Positions 8,477 through 16,554 of a stretch of 34,320 bases of DNA are shown here, piece by piece. Source of the stretch: Prevotellaceae bacterium (GTDB lineage: Bacteria; Bacteroidota; Bacteroidia; Bacteroidales; UBA932); assembly GCA_031281125.1 (NCBI GenBank), contig JAITFU010000068.1, positions 1 to 34,320 of the forward strand, in the 5' to 3' direction. Under the pieces are notes generated by a model. It was not told the origin of the DNA, did no database searches, and saw nothing but the letters and a program-made list of their open reading frames with translations. The first letter of the stretch is position 1. Each line of letters opens with the position of its first letter. The position numbers were made by a program, and so were the translations under genes.

Positions 8477-10074
8477 GTGTTTATGAGTTGATTAACCGAA
8501 TAATTTATTTTATTTAACAAAGCGTTTTCCTTTTTTTCAATGTATTGACGTGTAAGTGTTGTGATTCGGTTGTGTAACTCAACTTCTTCTGATTGTCCCC
8601 AATTTATAGGTCTGAATGGAATACTCGAAATTGGTTTTTCCGAAAATTCTACAATATTACCCTTGACAATACCATTGCATTTCAACCAATCGAAAATGCT
8701 TGAATTGTTTAAGTATGCTACAATATATTCTAAACTTTCGCGAGTTTTGGGCTTTTTAAAAATTGCCGTAACATCTTGCGTTGGGTATATCTTTTTATCA
8801 ACCAACGAAAAACGGAAATGATTTTTATTTGAAATACGCTCTTTGCAAGGCACAAATATTCGTTTCTCGTCCTTGCTAAACAGATTGAAATTCCTTAAAA
8901 ACACCCATTCCCAAAAGTTTATTTTTCGATTGTATTGATAACGCTTTTCTAAATCGTGTCTAAAAGATGAAAAATGCTTATAAAAATGCGGATATTTTTC
9001 TTGCACCTCTTCCAAAGACAAACCTTCAGGGATGTAAATATACGAGGTGTATTTATTTGGAAAATACGGATTTAGGTCTTTTGCCTTAATTACTTCTATA
9101 ATTGCTTGTTTTTCAAAATCATTTAGTGGGTCACCGTTTACCTGAAATGCTTTGTCAAGTCCGCTAACCAAACCGTTGCCAATATCGCAATACTCGCCAA
9201 TAGTGTGAAATTCAGTTTTGTTTTCGTCATCAAACAAGGCAAAAAGATTACTCGTTTTCTGAGCTTTACGACAATTCTTTTCAAAATTTTTAAGTTCTTT
9301 TTGAATTTCCGCCGTTTGCAATATCCACCTTTCATTTTGCTTGAATTGTGGAATTTCAATAAAATCTGCGTCTTCAAATGGTTTTCGATCTTTCAGTTTA
9401 TCTAATACCTCAACTGTTAATTTTTGATTTACATAGTATTTTGCAACTTTTATTCTTTCTGCTTTTTTTCGACTTTTTATGTATTTGAAAATGACGGTCG
9501 AAACGGTTACTTTGTCAAAAATCGGTGTTTCGTTGAAATGATATATTATTTCAAAAAAACCGTTTGCAACCATACAGTTACGCAACGAAACAGAATGAGT
9601 AGTGTTCATCCAATATTCAGGGCAAATGAAAATCAACTGTCCATTATCATTCAGTAACTCAATAGATTTGAGAATGAAAATATAGAGATAATCACACAAC
9701 GAATTGCAGTATTTGCTCCAAAGGGGATTTGTTACAAGTTCCTGTTTTAGATTGTCTTCGAGGTTTTTCCAACGAATATACGGTGGATTTCCAATGATTA
9801 AATCGTATTTTTCTTTGATATTTGCCGTTACAAAACTTTCGTATTTTACATTAGAAAAATTGGTAGCCAACCCCGTATCTATTTCATAAGCAGTAACATT
9901 ATCAAATCCTTTTTTCAGAAACAAATCAAGAAAAATTCCTTCACCACAACTTGGTTCTAAAATATTTGAATCAGGTGCAATATCTGCCAAATCAATCATA
10001 AAATCGGCAACTATTTCAGGTGTGAAATACTGCCCAAACTTGTTTTTCATCTGCTGTTTGCCTGATTTGATCAT
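8473..10074 (-). CDS. Adenine-N6 DNA methyltransferase of the HincII-like system
   Basis: 533 residues from the ATG at 10074. The ORF track start at 10110 is rejected because that codon overlaps the -7 promoter element. N-terminal FGQYFTPEIVADF is followed by the AdoMet motif I ILEPSCGEGIF (about 38-48) and catalytic motif IV NPPY (96-99, in LIIGNPPYIRW), placing it in the N6-adenine gamma-type (Eco57I/TaqI-like) methyltransferases. The C-terminal half is a TaqI-like target-recognition region. The gene precedes and overlaps the endonuclease gene by 4 bases, so methylase is made first, a sensible order for a system without a visible control protein. Strongly AT-rich, like its partner. It should protect GTYRAC sites. 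Confidence 0.94.
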   Translation of the reverse strand: MIKSGKQQMKNKFGQYFTPEIVADFMIDLADIAPDSNILEPSCGEGIFLDLFLKKGFDNVTAYEIDTGLATNFSNVKYESFVTANIKEKYDLIIGNPPYIRWKNLEDNLKQELVTNPLWSKYCNSLCDYLYIFILKSIELLNDNGQLIFICPEYWMNTTHSVSLRNCMVANGFFEIIYHFNETPIFDKVTVSTVIFKYIKSRKKAERIKVAKYYVNQKLTVEVLDKLKDRKPFEDADFIEIPQFKQNERWILQTAEIQKELKNFEKNCRKAQKTSNLFALFDDENKTEFHTIGEYCDIGNGLVSGLDKAFQVNGDPLNDFEKQAIIEVIKAKDLNPYFPNKYTSYIYIPEGLSLEEVQEKYPHFYKHFSSFRHDLEKRYQYNRKINFWEWVFLRNFNLFSKDEKRIFVPCKERISNKNHFRFSLVDKKIYPTQDVTAIFKKPKTRESLEYIVAYLNNSSIFDWLKCNGIVKGNIVEFSEKPISSIPFRPINWGQSEEVELHNRITTLTRQYIEKKENALLNKINYSVNQLINT

Positions 10075-10107
10075 TGTTGCTATTCTATATAATATAATTA
10101 TCTCGCA

Positions 10108-10115
10108 CAAAGGTA
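10108..10115 (-). promoter_or_regulatory. -7 element TACCTTTG of the restriction-modification operon
   Basis: The minus strand reads TACCTTTG, an exact TAnnTTTG match, 33 bases before the methyltransferase ATG at 10074. It lies directly after the stop codon of the M28 peptidase gene and decides the methyltransferase start, since the longer ORF would begin inside it. Confidence 0.6.
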
Positions 10116-10122
10116 ATATTTT

Positions 10123-11763
10123 TTATGGTCTCGAATACAAACTCTCTTCTTGAAGGTTGTGCGCCCCGCGAACAGTAACGGCAGGGTTAATATCTAACTT
10201 CAACAACTCCTTTCTGTTACCCACTTCCATAATGGTCAGATAGGCCAATTTGGTTGCCTTATAAAATTTTTCAAAATCAACAAACTCTACTGCATCTCTA
10301 TAGGTGTGATAATCAGGGGTAAATCCGCAAAAAATCCATACAGAAGGGATTCCAAACCGAATAAATGGGTAGTGGTCGCTCCTGAAATAGACGCGCTGAG
10401 GGTGCAGCACATCGGAGTAGCTGTAATCAAACCCAAACCGCACGCCGGAGGTGCTGTTTGCTTTGTGGATGGCATTGTCTAACTCGGAGCTAAGCATATC
10501 GGAGGCAACCAAATAGAGCGAATCGGTGTGGTTGCGTCCCAACATATCTAAGTTGATACAGGCCGATATTTTTTCGATGGGAACGGGGCAATTATTTACA
10601 AAATAGTGCGAACCGTGCATCATTTGCTCCTCGCCGCACATCCAGGCAAGGATCACTGAGCGCTTGGGTTTATCCACCAACAACGCCTTGGCAATCTCAA
10701 ACATAGCCACTACGCCGGTGAGGTTGTCGTCGGCGCCGGGGATCACTTCCCCGTCGTCAATCCCCCTGCCATCGTGATGACTGCTCACCACCACGTACTC
10801 GTTCTTTAACACAGGATCAGAGCCTTCTATCAAAGCCACCACATTGGGTGCGGTTGCTTTATATGTATCGATAGACACATCTAACCGTGCAAAGAGATTT
10901 GGGTAGAGAATCGGCTCAAGCGTTTTTCCCATTCGTTGATCGGTAAAGAGGGCGGTTACTTCTTCCTCGCTAATGCCCATCAACACAGCGGCAAGCCGGT
11001 GGTCAATCTCAACAGCGCCAAAAGGGGAGGGCGGACGTTGAAAGGAAGAACGATTTGACGGTGAGGATAATGTGACATTGGGTGCGCGTTGCGTTTCGTA
11101 AGAGAACGACAACCGTCCGGTGGGGGCATAGTCATAAAATCCTGATGGTATAGAGATTCGATCTAATTTTTCCGGACTGACCACGTTAAAAACAGCAGAA
11201 GCTCCTCGCTCTCGTAAAAATGCCCATACCAACTCAAGGCGGGTACTTCGCCAGGGGCTTGGTACGCTTCCGTCTAATGCAAAACAGTCATCGTCCAAAA
11301 TAACCACCATCTTGCCCCTTACGTCCACCCCTTCAAGCGCGTCCATACCGGAACCGGCAAAGAGTACATCTCCAAAATAAGATCCGCCGGTGGTGAAATT
11401 GGCGCCAAAAGAGTGGCCAAAATACCATACCGACTCCACCCCGTCTCTCTTTACCGTCAATTGTGTCCCGTGCGGAGAAACAGAGGTAACGTCAAGCGGT
11501 ACATATTGATAAAAAGAGCCATCGGGCATCGCCGACTTAAGACCATGGTGTTTAGCCCAATTGGCAATGTAGAGCGATACAATCGAAAGTTCCGAAGAAG
11601 GCGTTTCTCTTCCCCTGAATTCCTTAGCGCCAAGAAAATCGAGATGATACCTCATCTCTTCTTTGTCAATGATTTTAAGGCCTTTTGATTGGGCAAAAAG
11701 TCCCGTAGAGAGGACGCCGACAACACAGATTGTGAAGGCCGATTTTTTTAAAAGTGGAGTCAT
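10123..11763 (-). CDS. Secreted M28 family zinc aminopeptidase with PA-like insert
   Basis: 546 residues from the ATG at 11763; the upstream start at 11790 is rejected because a promoter element lies between. Signal peptide about 1-25 (FTICVVGVLSTGLFAQ). A PA-like region (about 130-230, GMDALEGVDVRGKMVVILDDD) precedes the peptidase core. Zinc ligands are visible in order: SHHDG, PGADDN, CGEE, INLDMLG and DYHTYRD. The family removes N-terminal amino acids from peptides outside the cytoplasm, and each di-zinc ligand position is filled. It is divergent from the radical SAM gene, and its 3' end lies just before the restriction-modification promoter. The exact substrate is unknown. Confidence 0.92.
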   Translation of the reverse strand: MTPLLKKSAFTICVVGVLSTGLFAQSKGLKIIDKEEMRYHLDFLGAKEFRGRETPSSELSIVSLYIANWAKHHGLKSAMPDGSFYQYVPLDVTSVSPHGTQLTVKRDGVESVWYFGHSFGANFTTGGSYFGDVLFAGSGMDALEGVDVRGKMVVILDDDCFALDGSVPSPWRSTRLELVWAFLRERGASAVFNVVSPEKLDRISIPSGFYDYAPTGRLSFSYETQRAPNVTLSSPSNRSSFQRPPSPFGAVEIDHRLAAVLMGISEEEVTALFTDQRMGKTLEPILYPNLFARLDVSIDTYKATAPNVVALIEGSDPVLKNEYVVVSSHHDGRGIDDGEVIPGADDNLTGVVAMFEIAKALLVDKPKRSVILAWMCGEEQMMHGSHYFVNNCPVPIEKISACINLDMLGRNHTDSLYLVASDMLSSELDNAIHKANSTSGVRFGFDYSYSDVLHPQRVYFRSDHYPFIRFGIPSVWIFCGFTPDYHTYRDAVEFVDFEKFYKATKLAYLTIMEVGNRKELLKLDINPAVTVRGAHNLQEESLYSRP

Positions 11764-11779
11764 GGTTTGCGATTTTGTG

Positions 11780-11787
11780 CAAAAGTA
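11780..11787 (-). promoter_or_regulatory. -7 element TACTTTTG for the M28 peptidase gene
   Basis: The minus strand reads TACTTTTG (TAnnTTTG), 16 bases before the ATG at 11763. A TTG is found 16 bases upstream, short for a -33 box. It faces away from the radical SAM promoter 24 bases further on. Confidence 0.45.
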
Positions 11788-11811
11788 CAAAAAACGAATC
11801 GATCAATCTCT

Positions 11812-11819
11812 TAACTTTG
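11812..11819 (+). promoter_or_regulatory. -7 element TAACTTTG for the radical SAM gene
   Basis: TAACTTTG matches TAnnTTTG and lies 19 bases before the proposed TTG start at 11839, leaving a very short leader. No clear -33 box. Confidence 0.45.
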
Positions 11820-11838
11820 CAAAAAAATTATTACGACT

Positions 11839-12795
11839 TTGGATTTATTGCATCCCATATTTCCACAAGGCAAACGTTATCACTCCTTTGCCGCACAAAT
11901 CAAGGAGAGGTTCGGCGGACGGCTTCAAAAGGTGGTGATCGATTTGGGGTTCAACTGCCCCAACAGAGACGGCACGTTGGGAACGGAGGGTTGCACCTAT
12001 TGCCTCAACGCCGCCTTTCATCCCGCCTACAGCCGTCCCGACGTAGAGTTGTTTCGCCAGATAAACGAGGGCATTCTCTTTCATCAAAGACGATATGCCC
12101 GCGCAAAAGGGTACTTAGCTTATTTTCAATCGTATTCAAATACTTACGCTCCGTTGGAACGCCTCAAAGAGGTGTATGAACAAGCGCTTACACATCCCAA
12201 CATCTGTGGCTTGGTGATCGGCACCCGTCCCGACTGTGTAGATGCAGAAAAGTTAGACTACATAGCGGAGCTTTCCCTCAAAAGCAACATCATTATTGAA
12301 TTTGGTGTTGAATCTTGCCATGACCGCACCCTGTTACGTATCAAACGCGGCCACACCTTTACGCAAGCTCGTGAAGCGGTGATTCAAAGTGCACAACGCG
12401 GATTGCAGACGGGTGCCCACTTTATCTTTGGCCTTCCCGGTGAATCAAAAGAGGAGATGATGCGTAATGCAGCTATTATCAACACACTGCCGCTCACTTC
12501 CGTCAAGTTTCATCAGCTCCAGATTATCAAAGGCACAGCAATGGAAAAGGAATACCTTAAATATCCCAACGACTTTGTAACCTTTACTTTACCCGATTAT
12601 ATCGACTTTTTTATCGACTTCTTGGAGTTACTCCACCCAAAGATCGCTATTGAGCGCTTTGCCGGCGAGGTTCCGCCTCGATTTGTGTCGCATACGCCGT
12701 GGGGGTTGGTACGCAACGTTGATTTAATCAGGATGTTGGAGAAGCGATTGGCGGAGAGAAATAGTTGGCAAGGACAAAAGTTGGTAATGGGTTAA
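11839..12795 (+). CDS. YhcC-type radical SAM protein (TIGR01212-like)
   Basis: 318 residues starting at a TTG codon; no ATG lies in frame near the N-terminus, and homologues begin similarly close to the RYHSFAAQIKERFG segment. The cluster cysteines are in FNCPNRDGTLGTEGCTYC (C40, C52, C55), a spacing characteristic of the YhcC branch rather than the classic CxxxCxxC. Further family stretches are YFQSYSNTYAP, IGTRPDC, EFGVESCHD and HFIFGLPGE. The protein should bind a 4Fe-4S cluster and AdoMet; the reaction of this branch is not firmly known to me. It is divergent from the peptidase gene and precedes guaB, which has its own promoter. Confidence 0.92.
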   Translation: MDLLHPIFPQGKRYHSFAAQIKERFGGRLQKVVIDLGFNCPNRDGTLGTEGCTYCLNAAFHPAYSRPDVELFRQINEGILFHQRRYARAKGYLAYFQSYSNTYAPLERLKEVYEQALTHPNICGLVIGTRPDCVDAEKLDYIAELSLKSNIIIEFGVESCHDRTLLRIKRGHTFTQAREAVIQSAQRGLQTGAHFIFGLPGESKEEMMRNAAIINTLPLTSVKFHQLQIIKGTAMEKEYLKYPNDFVTFTLPDYIDFFIDFLELLHPKIAIERFAGEVPPRFVSHTPWGLVRNVDLIRMLEKRLAERNSWQGQKLVMG

Positions 12796-12815
12796 TGGTA
12801 TCTCGGTTTTTTTTG

Positions 12816-12823
12816 TACCTTTG
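12816..12823 (+). promoter_or_regulatory. -7 element TACCTTTG upstream of guaB
   Basis: TACCTTTG lies 25 bases before the guaB ATG at 12849, in the gap after the radical SAM stop. No clear TTTG box at the right distance. It probably drives guaB and the envelope genes that follow without gaps, and it argues against the longer ORF-track start at 12765. Confidence 0.55.
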
Positions 12824-12848
12824 CGGGTTAATAAATACTCATTTGCTC

Positions 12849-14312
12849 ATGAACACCAACCGAATCGTTTTTGAGGGACTCACTTTTGACGATGTGTTAC
12901 TTTTACCTGCTCATTCTCAAGTGCTTCCAAGGGAAGTCTCTATTCAGACCCGTTTTTCAAAAAACATTACACTCAGCGCGCCCTTGGTTTCTTCTGCCAT
13001 GGACACGGTAACAGAGGCAGAGATGGCGATTGCAATGGCGCGGGAGGGAGGTATTGGCGTGATTCACAAAAATATGCCAATCGACCGACAGATGGAGCAG
13101 GTGCGCAAGGTAAAACGTGCGGAGAATGGAATGATATATGATCCGGTGGTGATTCACAAAGACGGATGCGTGGGAGATGCGGTGCGATTGATGACCGAAA
13201 ATCATATCGGGGGTATTCCGGTGGTGGACAAAAATCGAAAACTCATTGGGATTGTCACTAACCGCGACCTTCGTTTTCAGGACAATATGTCCATTCCAAT
13301 TACTGAGGTGATGACCTCTGAGCACCTCATTACCACCCAAAAAGGCGACGACCTACACAGCGCCACACAGTTATTAAAAAAATACAAAATCGAGAAGCTG
13401 CCTGTGGTGGACGAAAATAATGTACTCGTTGGTTTGCTGACCTATAAAGATATTACCAAAATTAAAGACAACCCCAACGCAAGTAAAGACGAAATGGGGC
13501 GCCTTCAGGTGGCCGCTGCCGTAGGTGTAAACGCCAACACCTTGGATAGTGTCAATAAATTGATTGTGGCGGGAGTAGATGCGGTAGTAATAGATACGGC
13601 GCACGGACACTCTCAGGCGGTATTACAGATGGTGCGCTCTGTAAAAAAGGCATATCCAAACTTAGAGGTATTGGCAGGTAACATTGCCACAGCAGCAGCC
13701 GCCAAAGCGCTTGTTGAGTGCGGTGTGGACGGCATTAAGGTGGGAATTGGCCCCGGATCGATCTGTACCACACGGGTGATTGCGGGTGTGGGCGTACCTC
13801 AATTTAGTGCTATTCTTCATGTTGCAGAGGCAATTCAAGGTTCCGGCGTGCCCATTATTGCAGACGGAGGCATCCGTTACTCCGGAGATATTGTAAAAGC
13901 CTTAGCAGCAGGAGCCGACACCATTATGGCCGGATCGCTCTTTGCCGGAGTAGAAGAGTCGCCCGGAGAAACCATTATCCTTAATGGTCGTAAGTTCAAA
14001 TCATACAGAGGAATGGGATCCTTAGAGGCAATGCAGCAAGGGTCCAAAGACCGATACTTTCAGGATATGGAAGAAGATGTAAAAAAATTAGTTCCCGAAG
14101 GTATTGTGGCCCAGGTTCCTTTTAAAGGAGCCCTTTCAGAAGTGTGTTATCAACTGATTGGGGGACTGCGCGCAGGTATGGGTTATTGCGGTGCACTCGA
14201 TCTAAAGGCGTTACGTTGCGCTCAATTTATCCGTATCACTTCTGCCGGTATCATCGAAAACCATCCCCACGACGTCTCCATCACGCGCGAAGCGCCCAAC
14301 TACAGCAGATAA
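12849..14312 (+). CDS. guaB: Inosine-5'-monophosphate dehydrogenase
   Basis: 487 residues from the ATG at 12849 ([20 protein letters not shown]), the usual IMPDH length. Two CBS domains (about 90-210) are inserted in the TIM barrel, seen in [21 protein letters not shown] and [21 protein letters not shown]. The catalytic-loop cysteine is in GPGSICTTR, the IMP phosphate site in [10 protein letters not shown], and the flap in [10 protein letters not shown]. The enzyme oxidises IMP to XMP with NAD, the committed step to GMP. The stop TAA overlaps the next ATG by one base, coupling it to the periplasmic-chaperone genes. Confidence 0.98.
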   Translation: MNTNRIVFEGLTFDDVLLLPAHSQVLPREVSIQTRFSKNITLSAPLVSSAMDTVTEAEMAIAMAREGGIGVIHKNMPIDRQMEQVRKVKRAENGMIYDPVVIHKDGCVGDAVRLMTENHIGGIPVVDKNRKLIGIVTNRDLRFQDNMSIPITEVMTSEHLITTQKGDDLHSATQLLKKYKIEKLPVVDENNVLVGLLTYKDITKIKDNPNASKDEMGRLQVAAAVGVNANTLDSVNKLIVAGVDAVVIDTAHGHSQAVLQMVRSVKKAYPNLEVLAGNIATAAAAKALVECGVDGIKVGIGPGSICTTRVIAGVGVPQFSAILHVAEAIQGSGVPIIADGGIRYSGDIVKALAAGADTIMAGSLFAGVEESPGETIILNGRKFKSYRGMGSLEAMQQGSKDRYFQDMEEDVKKLVPEGIVAQVPFKGALSEVCYQLIGGLRAGMGYCGALDLKALRCAQFIRITSAGIIENHPHDVSITREAPNYSR

Positions 14313-15169
14313 TGAACAGATTCTCCCTCTTTTTAATCGCCGTACTTCTAACGACCGCCTGTTCGCTCTTCTCCTCCAAGTCTAATATAGGAGTGATCGC
14401 AGAAGTGAATAAAAAACAATTGCTTATATCCGATGTCGTCTATTTAATTCCAACGGGACTGCCCGCTCAAGACAGCATTGCCCTTTTGCGTCAATATATA
14501 AACACTTGGGCATTAGCACATTTGATGGAAGCAAAGGCCTTAAAGGAGCTTCCAAAAGAGCAACGAGATGTAAGTCAAGCCATTGAAGAGTATCGCCGCT
14601 CTCTGCTTGTTTTTCAGTACGAAAAAATGTTTGTTGAGACAAGGATTGACACCTCAATTACCCTTAACGACCTGACAAAGACCTATCAAGAGAACAGTGC
14701 GCTCTTTACCCTCTCCGAGCCGATTGCCAAAGTGCGCCTCATCAAGATCTCTCTTGACTCTCCCTATTTAGAAATGGTCCGATCTTTGTATCGTACAAAG
14801 TCAATAGAAGAAACCAATAAATTAGAAGAGATGATTAGTAGTTCGGCAGAAAAGTACGAAACATATAATGGGCAATGGATCGGCGCATCCAATCTTTCAA
14901 AAGAGTTGCCTGTCTCTACTGAGGAGGTGATTCGCTCCATTCCACGCGGTTATTTGGAGTGTATAGATAACTTTTTTGCCTATTACACCGCTTTTATTGA
15001 GGTGATTCCGGCCAACTCAATCGGTCCGATCGATTACGCGGAGACGTCGATCCGAAGCATTATTTTGGGCAAACGAAAACAGCAATTGTTAAAAAATTTA
15101 GAAAAAGAGGTGTTGGAAGAGGGGTGGAAAAACAACCAACTAAAAGTATATATTAATGAAAATGAATAG
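14312..15169 (+). CDS. Periplasmic parvulin-like lipoprotein (SurA-like N-terminal type)
   Basis: 285 residues from the ATG at 14312, which overlaps the guaB stop; the ORF-track start at 14144 lies inside guaB. A lipoprotein signal ends in LLTTAC (C17). The rest has the layout of SurA/PpiC-type chaperones, with helical N-terminal part (LRQYINTWALAHLMEAKAL) and a C-terminal region ending in helices (KRKQQLLKNLEKEVL), but no well-conserved parvulin active-site block, so catalytic activity is doubtful. It overlaps the next SurA-like gene by 14 bases. The role is probably chaperoning outer-membrane proteins; this is inferred from family and neighbours. Confidence 0.82.
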   Translation: MNRFSLFLIAVLLTTACSLFSSKSNIGVIAEVNKKQLLISDVVYLIPTGLPAQDSIALLRQYINTWALAHLMEAKALKELPKEQRDVSQAIEEYRRSLLVFQYEKMFVETRIDTSITLNDLTKTYQENSALFTLSEPIAKVRLIKISLDSPYLEMVRSLYRTKSIEETNKLEEMISSSAEKYETYNGQWIGASNLSKELPVSTEEVIRSIPRGYLECIDNFFAYYTAFIEVIPANSIGPIDYAETSIRSIILGKRKQQLLKNLEKEVLEEGWKNNQLKVYINENE

Positions 15170-16553
15170 GATTCTTCTTTGGACAGCCACTCTTTGCCTG
15201 TCTCTCCCTCTAAATGCCCAAAGGTATAATGATGGCCTTATAGACAAGGTGATCGCGACCGTGGGAAACGAAATCGTCCAACTCTCCACATTAGAAACCG
15301 AAGTGAGTCAAATGATCCTTATGGGAGTGGTATCTGACCGAAATATCCGCTGTCGAGTACTTGAAAGTATTCTAATGCAAAAGTTGTTACTCAATCAGGC
15401 TAAATTAGATAGCCTTGAAGTGAACGAAAGCAACGTAGAGATGGAGTTAGAAAACCGTATTCAGGAATGGAAAACTCAGGCCGGAGGAGAAAAGGCGTTA
15501 GAAGACTACTTTAAAAAGCCACTCTTTAAAATCAGGCAAGAGATGAGAGAACAACTTAGGGAACAAATACTAACCATGCAAATGCGCAATAAGTTGCAAT
15601 CCGATCTTCCCTCATTGACCCCAAAAGAGGTAGAAAGGTTCTTTCTTCAAACCGATAAAGACAGCCTTCCCATTATCCCTATTCAGTATCAACTACGTCA
15701 GATTGTTCTCTATCCATCAAAAGAAGATGCGGTGATGCAGGTGAAGGAGGAGTTGCTCACATTTAGGGAGAGGGTAATCAACGGCGAAAACTTTGGCGCA
15801 TTGGCTGCTCTCTACTCACAGGACCCCGGATCTACCATGCGCAGGGGAGAATTGGGAATGGCAGCCAAACAGATCTTTTATCCCGCATTTAGCGATGCCG
15901 CCATGGCGCTCAGGCCGGGACAGGTGTCGCAAATTATTGAGACACCGGACGGTTTTCACATCATTCAACTTATAGAGAAAGAAGGAGATATGTTTAATGC
16001 CCGTCACATTTTACGCAAGCCTCAGTTTGGCAGCGATGTGCGTCAAAAGGCATTTAATAAACTCGACAGTCTTAAAAATCAGATTTTAAGCGACAGCCTC
16101 ACCTTTGATATTGCTGCTACGCGTTACTCAATGGATCCAAAATCGAGCCGTAACAGTGGGCTGCTCTCTGACGAAAACAGCGGCTCTACCTACTTTGAAA
16201 AAGACCAACTTAGCCCTACAGACTATCGGGCGATCAGCAATCTTAAGCCGGGTCAAATATCTGATCCATACGAGTCAACAGACTTTGGAAGCGGAGTAAG
16301 CGTCACTTCGGGAAGACCAAATGACGGAAAATCAGGAAATATCGTTTATAAAATCATCAAGTTAGAGAAGATTTTACCGGCCCATCCTGCCAACCTGAAA
16401 GACGACTATCCCGTTATCCTCAATCATGCAGAAGGTCAACGTATGAATGGTGTAGTGGAAAAATTTGTAACGGAAAAACAAAAAATCACATATATTGTTA
16501 TTGACCAACTATTTAGAGAGTGTCCCTTTGAACGGTCAGGCTGGGTCAAGTAG
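15156..16553 (+). CDS. surA: SurA-like periplasmic peptidyl-prolyl isomerase
   Basis: 465 residues with a signal peptide (ILLWTATLCLSLPLNAQ). A SurA N-terminal chaperone region (about 25-150, starting IDKVIATVGNEIVQLS) is followed by two parvulin modules. The first (about 175-275) has QLRQIVLYP, FGALAALYSQDPGS, GELGMA, and ETPDGFHIIQLIE. The second (about 278-395) has NARHILRKP and FDIAATRYSMDPKS. The family helps outer-membrane proteins fold and isomerises prolyl bonds in the periplasm. The start overlaps the preceding gene by 14 bases; the second Met at codon 3 is an alternative start. The next gene begins one base after its stop. Confidence 0.93.
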   Translation: MKMNRILLWTATLCLSLPLNAQRYNDGLIDKVIATVGNEIVQLSTLETEVSQMILMGVVSDRNIRCRVLESILMQKLLLNQAKLDSLEVNESNVEMELENRIQEWKTQAGGEKALEDYFKKPLFKIRQEMREQLREQILTMQMRNKLQSDLPSLTPKEVERFFLQTDKDSLPIIPIQYQLRQIVLYPSKEDAVMQVKEELLTFRERVINGENFGALAALYSQDPGSTMRRGELGMAAKQIFYPAFSDAAMALRPGQVSQIIETPDGFHIIQLIEKEGDMFNARHILRKPQFGSDVRQKAFNKLDSLKNQILSDSLTFDIAATRYSMDPKSSRNSGLLSDENSGSTYFEKDQLSPTDYRAISNLKPGQISDPYESTDFGSGVSVTSGRPNDGKSGNIVYKIIKLEKILPAHPANLKDDYPVILNHAEGQRMNGVVEKFVTEKQKITYIVIDQLFRECPFERSGWVK

Positions 16554-16554
16554 T

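Noticed and set aside
8473-10074. BREX-type PglX or Type IIG enzyme
   Set aside because: Length, lack of a nuclease domain, and overlap with a HincII homologue identify a simple Type II methyltransferase.
10075-10110. Longer start of the methyltransferase gene
   Set aside because: The codon at 10110 lies in the TACCTTTG promoter element; the ATG at 10074 fits.
7619-10122. Mobile element carrying the restriction-modification genes
   Set aside because: No integrase, transposase, terminal inverted repeats or target duplications seen; only composition suggests transfer.
12765-12848. Longer guaB start in the ORF track
   Set aside because: It would contain the -7 promoter element at 12816 and adds residues not found in IMPDH; the ATG at 12849 gives the family N-terminus.
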